This document shows positions 1-5,399 of a stretch of 8,015 nt of DNA, piece after piece. The stretch is from Geodermatophilaceae bacterium. Its GTDB lineage: Bacteria > Actinomycetota > Actinomycetes > Mycobacteriales > Geodermatophilaceae. The notes beneath the pieces were generated by a model, which was not told the origin of the DNA, made no database searches, and saw only the letters and a program-made list of their open reading frames with translations. The position numbers were made by a program, and so were the translations under genes. Every line of letters begins with the position of its first letter. Within the stretch, counting starts at the first letter, position 1. Location of the stretch: contig JACCSC010000259.1 in assembly GCA_013813215.1 (NCBI GenBank), positions 1 to 8,015 on the forward strand, written 5' to 3'.

Positions 1-1
1 C

Positions 2-553
2 GCCGGCGTGCCGGTCACCGTGGCCTCACACGGCGTCGGATCGGCCGGGGCCGCCGTGTGCTTCGAGGAGCTGCTACGGGCCGGCGTAAGGCGAATCGTC
101 CGGGCCGGCACCGCGGGCGGCCTGCAGCCCGACATCGGCGACGGCGACCTGGTGGTGGCCACGGGGGCGGTCCGGGACGAGGGCACGTCGGTCCGGCTCG
201 TCCCGGCGGAGTACCCGGCGCTCGCCGATCCGGGCCTTTTCGCCAGCCTGACCACGGCCGCCGGGGACGCGCACCGGGGCATCGTGCTGACCAGCGACCT
301 GTTCTACCCGATGCCGATCCTGGGCTCGCCGCTGCAGCAGTGGTCCGACGCCGGCTGCGTGGCGGTCGAGATGGAGCTGTCCGTCCTGCTGGTCCTGGCC
401 GGCCTGCGCGGCGTGGCTGCCGGGGGCGTCTTCGCGATCGACGGCAACCCGCTCGCCTCGGCGGACATGAAGGAGTACTCCCCGCACCGCGATCTCGTCC
501 GCGACGCCTCCGACGCCGCCGTCCGGGCCGGCCTCGACGCGCTGGTCGCCTGA
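2..553 (+). CDS. Nucleoside phosphorylase, PNP/UDP family (5' end missing)
   Basis: The gene enters from the left edge; 183 residues plus the stop are visible, and the family usually runs about 240-260, so roughly the first 60 are missing. The GTG at 8 is internal, because the protein already starts in the core fold there. Enzymes of this fold split a nucleoside with phosphate into a base and a pentose-1-phosphate in the cytoplasm. Visible family marks, numbered from the edge: a glycine-rich strand GVGSAGA (11-17), RAGTAGGL (34-41) of the phosphate-binding core, ATGAVRDEGTS (53-63) as in uridine phosphorylases, and VEME (122-125), which contacts the ribose. Asp147 in AIDGNP sits where purine-specific members carry the Asp that protonates the base; this hints at a purine substrate but does not prove it. 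Given mtnA and mtaD 5 kb away, methylthioinosine or methylthioadenosine are plausible substrates. Uridine phosphorylase is the main alternative. Confidence 0.85.
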   Translation, partial: AGVPVTVASHGVGSAGAAVCFEELLRAGVRRIVRAGTAGGLQPDIGDGDLVVATGAVRDEGTSVRLVPAEYPALADPGLFASLTTAAGDAHRGIVLTSDLFYPMPILGSPLQQWSDAGCVAVEMELSVLLVLAGLRGVAAGGVFAIDGNPLASADMKEYSPHRDLVRDASDAAVRAGLDALVA

Positions 554-559
554 GGACTG

Positions 560-580
560 ACGCGTCCGGGCTCGGAGCGT
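560..580 (+). terminator. Candidate hairpin terminator after the phosphorylase gene
   Basis: Seven bases after the phosphorylase stop, ACGC (560-563) and TCCG (565-568) pair with CGGA (573-576) and GCGT (577-580). The loop is GGCT and G564 is bulged. That is an 8-bp GC-rich stem. No U-tract follows, so if it ends transcription it would be of the tail-less type often proposed in actinobacteria. It could also just be a 3' stabilising hairpin. Confidence 0.35.
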
Positions 581-620
581 TCGTGCACGTCGGACAACGC
601 AAGAATTTTGGCCCAGACCA

Positions 621-651
621 TTGGCTTCGACCGTCATTCGGGATCTAGGAT
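621..651 (+). promoter_or_regulatory. Possible promoter of the Lrp-family gene
   Basis: TAGGAT (646-651) fits the actinobacterial -10 pattern TANNNT, and TTGGCT (621-626) is a -35-like hexamer 19 bases upstream. Transcription would start near 658. Just upstream, a locally AT-rich patch (601-609) and two TTGGC copies (608-612 and 621-625) could be regulator contacts; Lrp/AsnC proteins often bind their own promoters. The spacing is longer than ideal, so this is only a candidate. Confidence 0.3.
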
Positions 652-659
652 GAGCCATT

Positions 660-687
660 CCGTCGGCGAACCCCCGACGTACGACGG
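660..687 (+). other. Leader with two mutually exclusive hairpins
   Basis: CGTCGG (661-666) can pair with CCGACG (674-679) around a 7-base loop, while CCGTCG (660-665) can instead pair with CGACGG (682-687). Both use the same 5' arm, so only one can form at a time. The region lies between the proposed transcription start and the regulator's start codon. It may be chance in GC-rich DNA. Confidence 0.25.
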
Positions 688-729
688 AATCACTTGCACC
701 GCCGGTCGGTACACCACCACGATGCAGGT

Positions 730-1212
730 GTGCCCCCGCAGTCTCGTCCGCCGCCCCCCTTGGACGAGCTGTCGGGGGCAATCATCGAACAGCTCCAGCA
801 GGACGGCCGCCGCACGTACGCGAAGATCGGTGCCGCAGTCGGCCTGTCCGAGGCGGCCGTCCGGCAACGGGTAACCCGGCTCGTCGAATCCGGCGTCATG
901 CAGATCGTGGCCGTCACCGATCCCATGCAGATAGGGCTGCACCGCCAGGCGATGGTCGGCATCCGCACCGAGGGCGACATCACCGAGGTCGCGGACCAGA
1001 TCGTCGCGGTGGAACAGGTCGACTCCGTCGTGATCACCGCCGGGTCGTTCGACCTGCTCGTCGGGGTGGTGTGCGCCGACGACGAGGAGTTGCTCGACGT
1101 GGTCGGCACCCGGATCAGCTGCCTGCCGGGTGTCGTGGGTACCGAAACGTTCGTCTACCTCAAGCTGCGCAAGCAGACCTACACCTGGAGCACCGTGCCG
1201 GGCCGAGGCTAG
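730..1212 (+). CDS. Lrp/AsnC family transcriptional regulator
   Basis: A cytoplasmic DNA-binding regulator of the leucine-responsive/feast-famine family, 160 residues from the GTG at 730. An N-terminal winged helix-turn-helix covers about residues 11-60 (IIEQLQQDGR, then KIGAAVGLSEAAVRQRVTRL). A C-terminal RAM/ligand-binding domain covers about 73-150 (AMVGIRTEGD, then VVITAGSFDLLVGVVC). RAM domains oligomerise and usually bind amino acids or other small metabolites. The length is normal for the family. The start is uncertain: TTG at 694 (12 residues longer) and TTG at 760 are in frame, none has a clear Shine-Dalgarno, and I chose 730 because the conserved domain begins about ten residues later. 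The gene ends 3 bases before the convergent methyltransferase stop, so the two transcripts run into each other. The targets are unknown; self-regulation and neighbouring genes are the usual guesses. Confidence 0.9.
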   Translation: MPPQSRPPPPLDELSGAIIEQLQQDGRRTYAKIGAAVGLSEAAVRQRVTRLVESGVMQIVAVTDPMQIGLHRQAMVGIRTEGDITEVADQIVAVEQVDSVVITAGSFDLLVGVVCADDEELLDVVGTRISCLPGVVGTETFVYLKLRKQTYTWSTVPGRG

Positions 1213-1215
1213 CGA

Positions 1216-2073
1216 TCACGAGGGTTCCGGCCCGCCGCCGACCACCTCGAGACGGTAGAGGTCCAGGCCGACAGGTCCGGCCCGCTCGCTGAACACCCGC
1301 TCAGGGCTGCGCTCGCCCAGCAGCGCCCGCAGTTCGGCTTCGAACTCCCCGACCCGTACGCCGAACAGGTGCGGCGCGGCGAAGGACAGCGAGAACACCG
1401 CAGCGACGACATGGTCCTCAGTGCGGGTCAGCACCTGCGCACCGGCAACCTCAACGCGGTCCGGGCCGCTGAAACCCACCGCTCGGAAGACCTCCTCCTC
1501 ACCCCCTGGCGTCCCCTCGGGCAGGCGACCGCGACCGGCCCGCCGGACCGGGCCGAGCCAGCGCCGGATCAGCGCATCGATCTCGTCCAGCGGTGGCCGC
1601 GGATGAGGTAGCGGGTCGTCGCCAGCGACGCCGTGATGGGTCGTGGCGCTGACGAGTACGACGGCGCCGCCCGGTTCCAGCATCTGGCGCACCGACCGGG
1701 CCACCAGGGGCCGGTCGAACCAGTGGAAGGACTGCGCGAAGCTCACCACCCGAAACGGACCGAGCCCGGCGGGGAGGTGCTCGGCCCGCAACTGCTGCCA
1801 GCGGACGTTCCCAACTCCGGCCAGGGAGGCCTCAGCAGCAGCGGCGGCGATCATGTCGGCGTCGGCGTCGACGCCGACCGCCTCCTCGAACAGTGGCGCG
1901 AACAGCAACGTGAGCGATCCCGGGCCGCAGCCGACGTCGAGCAGCCGCCCACGGCCGTCCAGCTCCAGCGCGCGGCGCAGGGTCTCGGCGATCGGCGGCG
2001 GGTAGGGCATCCGCCCGGTCGCGTAGTACGCCGCGGCACCGGCGTACAGGCTCGGATCCCACTCCCACGCCAC
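1216..2073 (-). CDS. Class I SAM-dependent methyltransferase
   Basis: A soluble methyltransferase of 285 residues that would transfer a methyl group from S-adenosylmethionine to an unknown acceptor. Motif I, LLDVGCGPG, is at residues 44-52. The acidic residue closing the second strand is Asp69 in VGVDAD, SFAQSFHWFD (111-120) matches the conserved motif of the UbiE/trans-aconitate-methyltransferase-like group, and LEPGG lies at 132-136. The C-terminal third (after about residue 150) is less conserved and probably forms the substrate lid. The GTG at 2073 is chosen because it lies 5 bases after the stop of the upstream GerW-like gene and the protein reads as family from there (EWDPSLYAGAAAYYATGRMPY). 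An ATG-like extension to 2187 would overlap that gene by over 100 bases and adds an arginine/proline-rich stretch unlike the family. It is the last gene of the minus-strand cluster and ends tail to tail with the Lrp-family gene. Confidence 0.88.
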   Translation of the reverse strand: MAWEWDPSLYAGAAAYYATGRMPYPPPIAETLRRALELDGRGRLLDVGCGPGSLTLLFAPLFEEAVGVDADADMIAAAAAEASLAGVGNVRWQQLRAEHLPAGLGPFRVVSFAQSFHWFDRPLVARSVRQMLEPGGAVVLVSATTHHGVAGDDPLPHPRPPLDEIDALIRRWLGPVRRAGRGRLPEGTPGGEEEVFRAVGFSGPDRVEVAGAQVLTRTEDHVVAAVFSLSFAAPHLFGVRVGEFEAELRALLGERSPERVFSERAGPVGLDLYRLEVVGGGPEPS

Positions 2074-2078
2074 GGCGC

Positions 2079-2414
2079 CTAGCCGGTACGCCGTCGCTGC
2101 AGGATCGACCGCACAGTCAGGAGCAGGGCGACGACGACCAGCTGACCGCCGAGGATGACGCGGTTGAGATCCAGGGCAGGGTGCCACGAGACGGCGCCCG
2201 CGCGGACGCTGTAGGCACCGACGGGGCGGGCGGTGAAGCCAAGCCCGCCACCGCTGCCCTCGGCGTCGGGCTCACCGTCGCCACCGCCACCCACGACGCC
2301 GCGCACCCTGGCCACCGGGACGAGCAGCGCGCCGTCGCGCTCGATCGGCTCGCCGAAGACGCGCTTGACGGTGACGCTGTCGGTGACCCTGCCCAGGAGT
2401 TGTTGGATGTCCAT
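2079..2414 (-). CDS. GerW/YtfJ-family membrane-anchored protein
   Basis: A 111-residue protein resembling the GerW (YtfJ) family, named after a Bacillus spore germination protein but widespread in actinobacteria, including species that do not form endospores. Its biochemical role is not established. The order seen is an N-terminal helix (MDIQQLLGRV), then VKRVFGEPIERDGALLVPVARVRG (17-39, partly quoted here as the family's signature block), a glycine-rich flexible segment (40-58), GFTARPVGAYSVRAG (59-73) and a hydrophobic segment at about 86-105 that looks like one membrane helix, followed by a short basic tail (QRRRTG). The basic tail suggests the C-terminus stays in the cytoplasm. The ATG at 2414 is 9 bases after the VOC gene stop, with AGGAA 6-7 bases upstream as ribosome-binding site. 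The methyltransferase starts 5 bases after its stop, so translation is probably coupled. Confidence 0.85.
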   Translation of the reverse strand: MDIQQLLGRVTDSVTVKRVFGEPIERDGALLVPVARVRGVVGGGGDGEPDAEGSGGGLGFTARPVGAYSVRAGAVSWHPALDLNRVILGGQLVVVALLLTVRSILQRRRTG

Positions 2415-2423
2415 CGTGTGTTC

Positions 2424-2771
2424 CTAGCGCAGCGCTTCCGCGAGAACCACCGTGTTGCCGTCGGGGTCGGTCAGCTGGGTGAACCGGGCGCCGGTCCCCG
2501 TGGTCGGATCCTCGACCTCGACGTCCCGAGATCGCAGGTCGGCCACCAGCATGTCGAGATCGTCGACGGTGAGGGTCGCCGTACCGGTTCCCGCACCGTC
2601 GGCCTGCGCGAGCTGTACTCCGCCGCCCACCGTCAGCTGCCACTCGACGAGCCCGGGCATCGGGCGACGGCCCGCAGGACGTCCGAACAGCCGCTCGTAC
2701 CAGGAAGCCGCGGCAGCCAGGTCGGTCACGGGCAGGGAGGCGAGCACACCGTTGTACGCAGAGTCAGTCAT
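2424..2771 (-). CDS. VOC/glyoxalase-fold protein
   Basis: A small protein (115 residues) of the vicinal oxygen chelate superfamily, which includes glyoxalase I, extradiol dioxygenases, fosfomycin- and bleomycin-resistance proteins and many without a known substrate. The opening LASLPVTDLAAAASWYERLFG is the standard first strand and helix of the fold, and DPDGNTVVLAE near the C-terminus is the standard final motif with the usual Glu. It has one VOC domain and so probably works as a dimer. The first metal-binding His of true glyoxalases is not evident in the first strand, so metal-dependent activity is uncertain. ATG at 2771 is chosen because the family alignment begins there. A GTG at 2813 is in frame, would add 14 residues and would overlap the small ORF upstream; neither start has a strong ribosome-binding site. 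Confidence 0.88.
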   Translation of the reverse strand: MTDSAYNGVLASLPVTDLAAAASWYERLFGRPAGRRPMPGLVEWQLTVGGGVQLAQADGAGTGTATLTVDDLDMLVADLRSRDVEVEDPTTGTGARFTQLTDPDGNTVVLAEALR

Positions 2772-2803
2772 CCGAGCGACGGTAGGCACCCGGCTCGACG
2801 GCG

Positions 2804-2896
2804 TCACGGCCACTCGAGCAGATGCCTCACGTCGTTCACCTCGTCCACCGGCGGATCGGCGGCGCCGTGCCCGACCGGGTAGAGGGTCGTGGCCAT
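2804..2896 (-). CDS. Putative 30-residue small protein between the SMP-30 and VOC genes
   Basis: An ATG at 2896 lies 5 bases downstream of the SMP-30 stop and opens a 30-codon frame ending in TGA at 2804. The peptide starts MATTLYPVGHGAADPP and ends LLEWP. Of the 29 codons after the start, 27 end in G or C, as expected of real genes in such DNA. The reading frame fills almost the whole gap between the two neighbouring genes, in the same direction. No recognisable domain, signal peptide or membrane segment is present. The ribosome-binding site is weak, so it would rely on coupling to the SMP-30 stop. It may be a genuine small protein, a leader peptide for the VOC gene, or a remnant of a larger gene. 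Confidence 0.45.
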   Translation of the reverse strand: MATTLYPVGHGAADPPVDEVNDVRHLLEWP

Positions 2897-2900
2897 CCGG

Positions 2901-3800
2901 TCAGGGCAGCCCCGCGTGTGGCACGTCGACCTGGGCGGTCAGGAGCACGGCCTCTCGGGCCGCCTGGCGCGGGCCCTCGAAGAAGTCCGGCGCGGCGCAC
3001 ATGAGCAGCGTCCGCCCGTCCTCGCCGCCCAGCATGCAGGCGTAGACGGACAACCCGTCCGGTGCGGCGATCTCGTCCACGATCGACCCACCCGGAGCGA
3101 CCCGCGCGACGCGGGCGCCGAGAGCGTCGGCGAACCAGATGTGCCCCTCGGCGTCGAGCGTGCAGCCGTCCGGCGCGACGCCGGCGACGGCCAGGACGTC
3201 GGCCAGCGGCCCCGGCGGGGCCAGCGGCGCCAGTTCCGCCCATACCTCCCGGTCGGTCAGTTCGCCGTCCGGTCCGATCCGGAACGCGGTGTAGCGCCCG
3301 CCCAGGGTTTCGCCGACGATGAGCTGGCTGCCGTCAGGGGTGATGACCGCGCCGTTCGGGAAGTGCAGGTCCAGTGCGGCGACATGCACCGAGCGATCGG
3401 GGTCGACCCGGACCAGGGACGCGGTCGTCGGGTCGGCGCCGCCCATCAGGTCGAAGCCGAAGTTCCCCGCGTAGGCCCGCCCGGCCGCGTCCACCACGAC
3501 GTCGTTGAGTTTCCCGCCGCAGTGCTCGCTGAGGTCGGCGTATTGCTCCAACTGCCCGTCCGGCGTCCGCCGGAGCAGCCGGTGGTCCCGCATCGAGACG
3601 ACGATCAGCGACCCGTCGGGCAGCCAGCCCAGGCCACTCGGCTGACCCTCGACTTCGCAGACGGTCTCCTGGACGCCGTCAGTGCTCACCGTGGAGACGG
3701 TGTGGGAGTAGAAGTCCGACACCCACCACCGGTCGTCACGCCAGCGCGGTCCTTCGAAGAAGTGACCGCCGGTGACGAGGGTTGCCAGTTCACGCGTCAT
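2901..3800 (-). CDS. SMP-30/gluconolactonase/LRE-like family protein
   Basis: A six-bladed beta-propeller enzyme of 299 residues, the usual length for the SMP-30 family. Members are metal-dependent lactonases or related hydrolases acting on sugar lactones; the substrate here is unknown. The metal site can be followed by comparison with human SMP30: Glu16 in FEGPRW, Asn99 in KLND, Asn149 in FPNG and Asp211 in APDG. WLPDGSLIV (59-67) and TPDGSQLIVGET (154-165) are typical blade repeats. There is no signal peptide, so it should be cytoplasmic. The ATG at 3800 is supported by family alignment (MTRELATLVTGGHFFEGP) and by a -10-like element 6 bases upstream that would make the transcript leaderless. 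It is the first gene of the minus-strand cluster down to 1216. Confidence 0.92.
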   Translation of the reverse strand: MTRELATLVTGGHFFEGPRWRDDRWWVSDFYSHTVSTVSTDGVQETVCEVEGQPSGLGWLPDGSLIVVSMRDHRLLRRTPDGQLEQYADLSEHCGGKLNDVVVDAAGRAYAGNFGFDLMGGADPTTASLVRVDPDRSVHVAALDLHFPNGAVITPDGSQLIVGETLGGRYTAFRIGPDGELTDREVWAELAPLAPPGPLADVLAVAGVAPDGCTLDAEGHIWFADALGARVARVAPGGSIVDEIAAPDGLSVYACMLGGEDGRTLLMCAAPDFFEGPRQAAREAVLLTAQVDVPHAGLP

Positions 3801-3806
3801 GCGCCG

Positions 3807-3812
3807 ACGCTA
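3807..3812 (-). promoter_or_regulatory. -10 element of a probable leaderless promoter for the SMP-30 gene
   Basis: Read on the minus strand this is TAGCGT, a match to TANNNT, with exactly six bases (3806-3801) before the ATG. That geometry places the transcription start on the A of the start codon. No Shine-Dalgarno is visible, which agrees with leaderless translation. A -35 at 17-base spacing would fall at 3830-3835, inside the first operator-like repeat. Confidence 0.45.
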
Positions 3813-3827
3813 GCGGTGCGCTGGTGG

Positions 3828-3838
3828 GAAACTGGTCC
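3828..3838 (-). repeat. Operator-like motif, copy 1 (GGACCAGTTTC on minus strand)
   Basis: An 11-bp sequence (GAAACTGGTCC on the plus strand) repeated exactly at 3847-3857, with 19 bases from start to start, and once inverted at 3895-3905. This copy overlaps the expected -35 region of the SMP-30 promoter, a position suited to repression. The ACTGGT core resembles half-sites of FadR-type GntR regulators; this is a resemblance only. Confidence 0.45.
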
Positions 3839-3846
3839 CCCATCGC

Positions 3847-3905
3847 GAAACTGGTCCTGACACGCTTTGCCCGCACGGGCGCCACGGCGTGTCGGGACCA
3901 CTTTC
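3847..3905. repeat. 19-bp imperfect inverted repeat with nested hairpin
   Basis: The arms at 3847-3865 and 3887-3905 are complementary at 17 of 19 positions (mismatches opposite 3851/3901 and 3858/3894). The 21-base centre contains a smaller palindrome, GCCCG and CGGGC, at 3869-3873 and 3876-3880. The outer ends of both arms carry the 11-bp operator-like motif. It fills most of the 118-base gap between the APH stop and the SMP-30 start. It may be a binding site for a regulator of the SMP-30 gene, a terminator for the APH transcript (the 3' arm ends in TTTC but no longer U-tract follows), or both. Confidence 0.5.
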
Positions 3906-3918
3906 TGCAGCGCGGGGG

Positions 3919-4848
3919 TCATTCGGGACCGGCGATCGCGTCGTCGGCCTCCCCACCGGGCCGGAAGAAGTGCCGGAGCCAGCGCTCGGCCTCGATCGCG
4001 TCGTACGACGCCCGACGCGCCTCTTCCAGGACGTCTTGGAGGACGCGCTCGCAGCGGTAGTACCTCAGCGCGGGCCGGTCGACCTCGATCGGTCCGTACC
4101 CCTCGAGCAGGGCCGATGGCGCGAAGATCAGGTCACGCTCGGGGACCGCCAGCAGGACGCAGTCCCAGTCCACCAGCCGCAGCCCGTCCGAGCCGACCAA
4201 CACGTTGCCTGGGTGCAGATCGCCGTGACAGACCACACGCGGCCGTGGATCGGCCTTCATCGCCCCGGACAACGCGTGCATCTGAGCCAGCATGGCTCGT
4301 GCGGTGTCTCGATGCCGTCGCCACCTGGCGGCGAAGGGTTCAGCCCGCACCGCGTCGACCTCGGCGATCTTGTCGTACGCCGCCGCGTCTGCCGCATCGA
4401 CCGGCAGCAGGTCACGCACGTCGTCCGGGATGTTCGCGGTGTGGATCGCGTGCAAGACGCGGCCGAGGTCTCGCCAGAGCGTGTCGGTGAGGCGGCCACG
4501 GTAGCCGTCCAGGCCGTCGACGTAGGGGTAGAGCGCCCAGGTCAGGCCCTCGCCGTCGACGGACAGCGCCCCGTCACGATCGGGCAGTGGCGCTACGACG
4601 GCGTTGACCCCGGCAGCGTGCAACGCGAACGGCAGCGCGAACGTACGGGGCGCGACCGGGCCCCGGGTCAACCGGAGCACCCGGTCCTCGGTGACCTGGT
4701 ACGTCCAGGCGGCGGTGTCCAGGCCGCCACTGAGCAACTCGAAGCGGGTCGCCGTGACGCCGTACCGCTCGAGCAGGACGGCCGCGATCGTCGACTCGTC
4801 GACCGGGGCAGCAGGCGACACTGCCCCAGTCTGATGGACCCGAGCCAC
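3919..4848 (-). CDS. APH-family phosphotransferase
   Basis: A protein-kinase-like small-molecule phosphotransferase (aminoglycoside/choline kinase family) of 309 residues. Numbered from the GTG at 4848, the catalytic loop HGDLHPGN is at 208-215 with Asp210 as base, and the metal-binding segment LVDWD ends at 229. SGGLDTAAWTYQV (40-52) is the nucleotide-binding loop. The strand that normally carries the ATP-binding lysine reads RVLRLTR, with arginines only. The general look is that of spectinomycin-phosphotransferase-like members, but most such chromosomal proteins have unknown physiological substrates, so resistance should not be assumed. GTG at 4848 has AGGG 8 bases upstream; GTG at 4854 and GTG at 4821 are other options. 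It is divergent from the GNAT gene and ends 118 bases before the SMP-30 start. Confidence 0.85.
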   Translation of the reverse strand: MARVHQTGAVSPAAPVDESTIAAVLLERYGVTATRFELLSGGLDTAAWTYQVTEDRVLRLTRGPVAPRTFALPFALHAAGVNAVVAPLPDRDGALSVDGEGLTWALYPYVDGLDGYRGRLTDTLWRDLGRVLHAIHTANIPDDVRDLLPVDAADAAAYDKIAEVDAVRAEPFAARWRRHRDTARAMLAQMHALSGAMKADPRPRVVCHGDLHPGNVLVGSDGLRLVDWDCVLLAVPERDLIFAPSALLEGYGPIEVDRPALRYYRCERVLQDVLEEARRASYDAIEAERWLRHFFRPGGEADDAIAGPE

Positions 4849-4913
4849 GCCCACGGCCCTGGTTGAATCCCGGTTGTCGGTAGGACAGCCACAGCGGGAG
4901 GGGTCGAACGGCG
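4849..4913. promoter_or_regulatory. Divergent intergenic region between APH and GNAT genes
   Basis: Both genes must be transcribed from this roughly 60-base stretch or from promoters inside each other's 5' ends. GGAGGGG at 4897-4903 is a strong Shine-Dalgarno for the GNAT gene, 10 bases before its GTG. I could not pick a convincing -35/-10 pair on either strand. Confidence 0.4.
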
Positions 4914-5399
4914 GTGATCATCCGTACCGCGGATGCAGAGGACTGGGCGCAGATCTACCCGTTCTTCGCCGCCATCGTGGCCGCCGGGGAGACCTACGCC
5001 TACCCCGAGGACCTTGACTCGGAGCAGGCCCGGTCGCTGTGGATGGCCCGCCCGCCGGGGCGCACGGTGGCCGCCGTCGAGGACGAGACCGTGCTCGGCT
5101 CGGCCACCATGGGGCCGAACCGGCCTGGCCGCGGAGCCCACGTGGCGACGGCGAGCTTCATGGTGGATCCGGCGCGACAGGCGCGCGGTGTCGGTCGCGC
5201 CCTGGGCGAGCATGTCGTCGAGTGGGCCCGCGACGCCGGCTACCGGGCGATCCAGTTCAACGCGGTGGTGGAGACCAACCACGCCGCGGTGCGCCTCTGG
5301 CAATCACTGGGCTTCGCGATCCTGGCCACCGTTCCGGAGGCCTTCGACCATCCGCGGCATGGGTACGTCGGGCTGCACGTCATGCACTGCCGGCTCTAG
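4914..5399 (+). CDS. GNAT family N-acetyltransferase
   Basis: A 161-residue acetyl-CoA-dependent acetyltransferase, complete and of normal length for a single GNAT domain. The acetyl-CoA pyrophosphate-binding motif A is FMVDPARQARGVGRAL (82-97), containing Q-x-R-G-x-G. Motif B follows as NHAAVRLWQSLGF (122-134), with the Asn and the LWxSLGF turn typical of the family. GETYAYPEDL (25-34) resembles the segment seen in members close to phosphinothricin/methionine-sulfoximine acetyltransferases, but the substrate cannot be assigned. GTG at 4914 (VIIRTADAEDW) has a strong GGAGGGG upstream. Its TAG stop at 5397-5399 overlaps the stop of the convergent cupin gene. Divergent from the APH gene; the two could share regulation. 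Confidence 0.92.
   Translation: MIIRTADAEDWAQIYPFFAAIVAAGETYAYPEDLDSEQARSLWMARPPGRTVAAVEDETVLGSATMGPNRPGRGAHVATASFMVDPARQARGVGRALGEHVVEWARDAGYRAIQFNAVVETNHAAVRLWQSLGFAILATVPEAFDHPRHGYVGLHVMHCRL

Noticed and set aside
2181..2882. 233-codon open frame on the plus strand
   Set aside because: It is antisense to both the GerW-like and VOC genes, with no domain and no start context.
2889..3860. 323-codon open frame on the plus strand
   Set aside because: It is antisense to the SMP-30 gene and shows no domain, while the minus frame has the complete metal site and family length.
3889..4866. 325-codon open frame on the plus strand
   Set aside because: It is antisense to the APH-family gene, which carries the intact HGDLHPGN motif, and has no family features.
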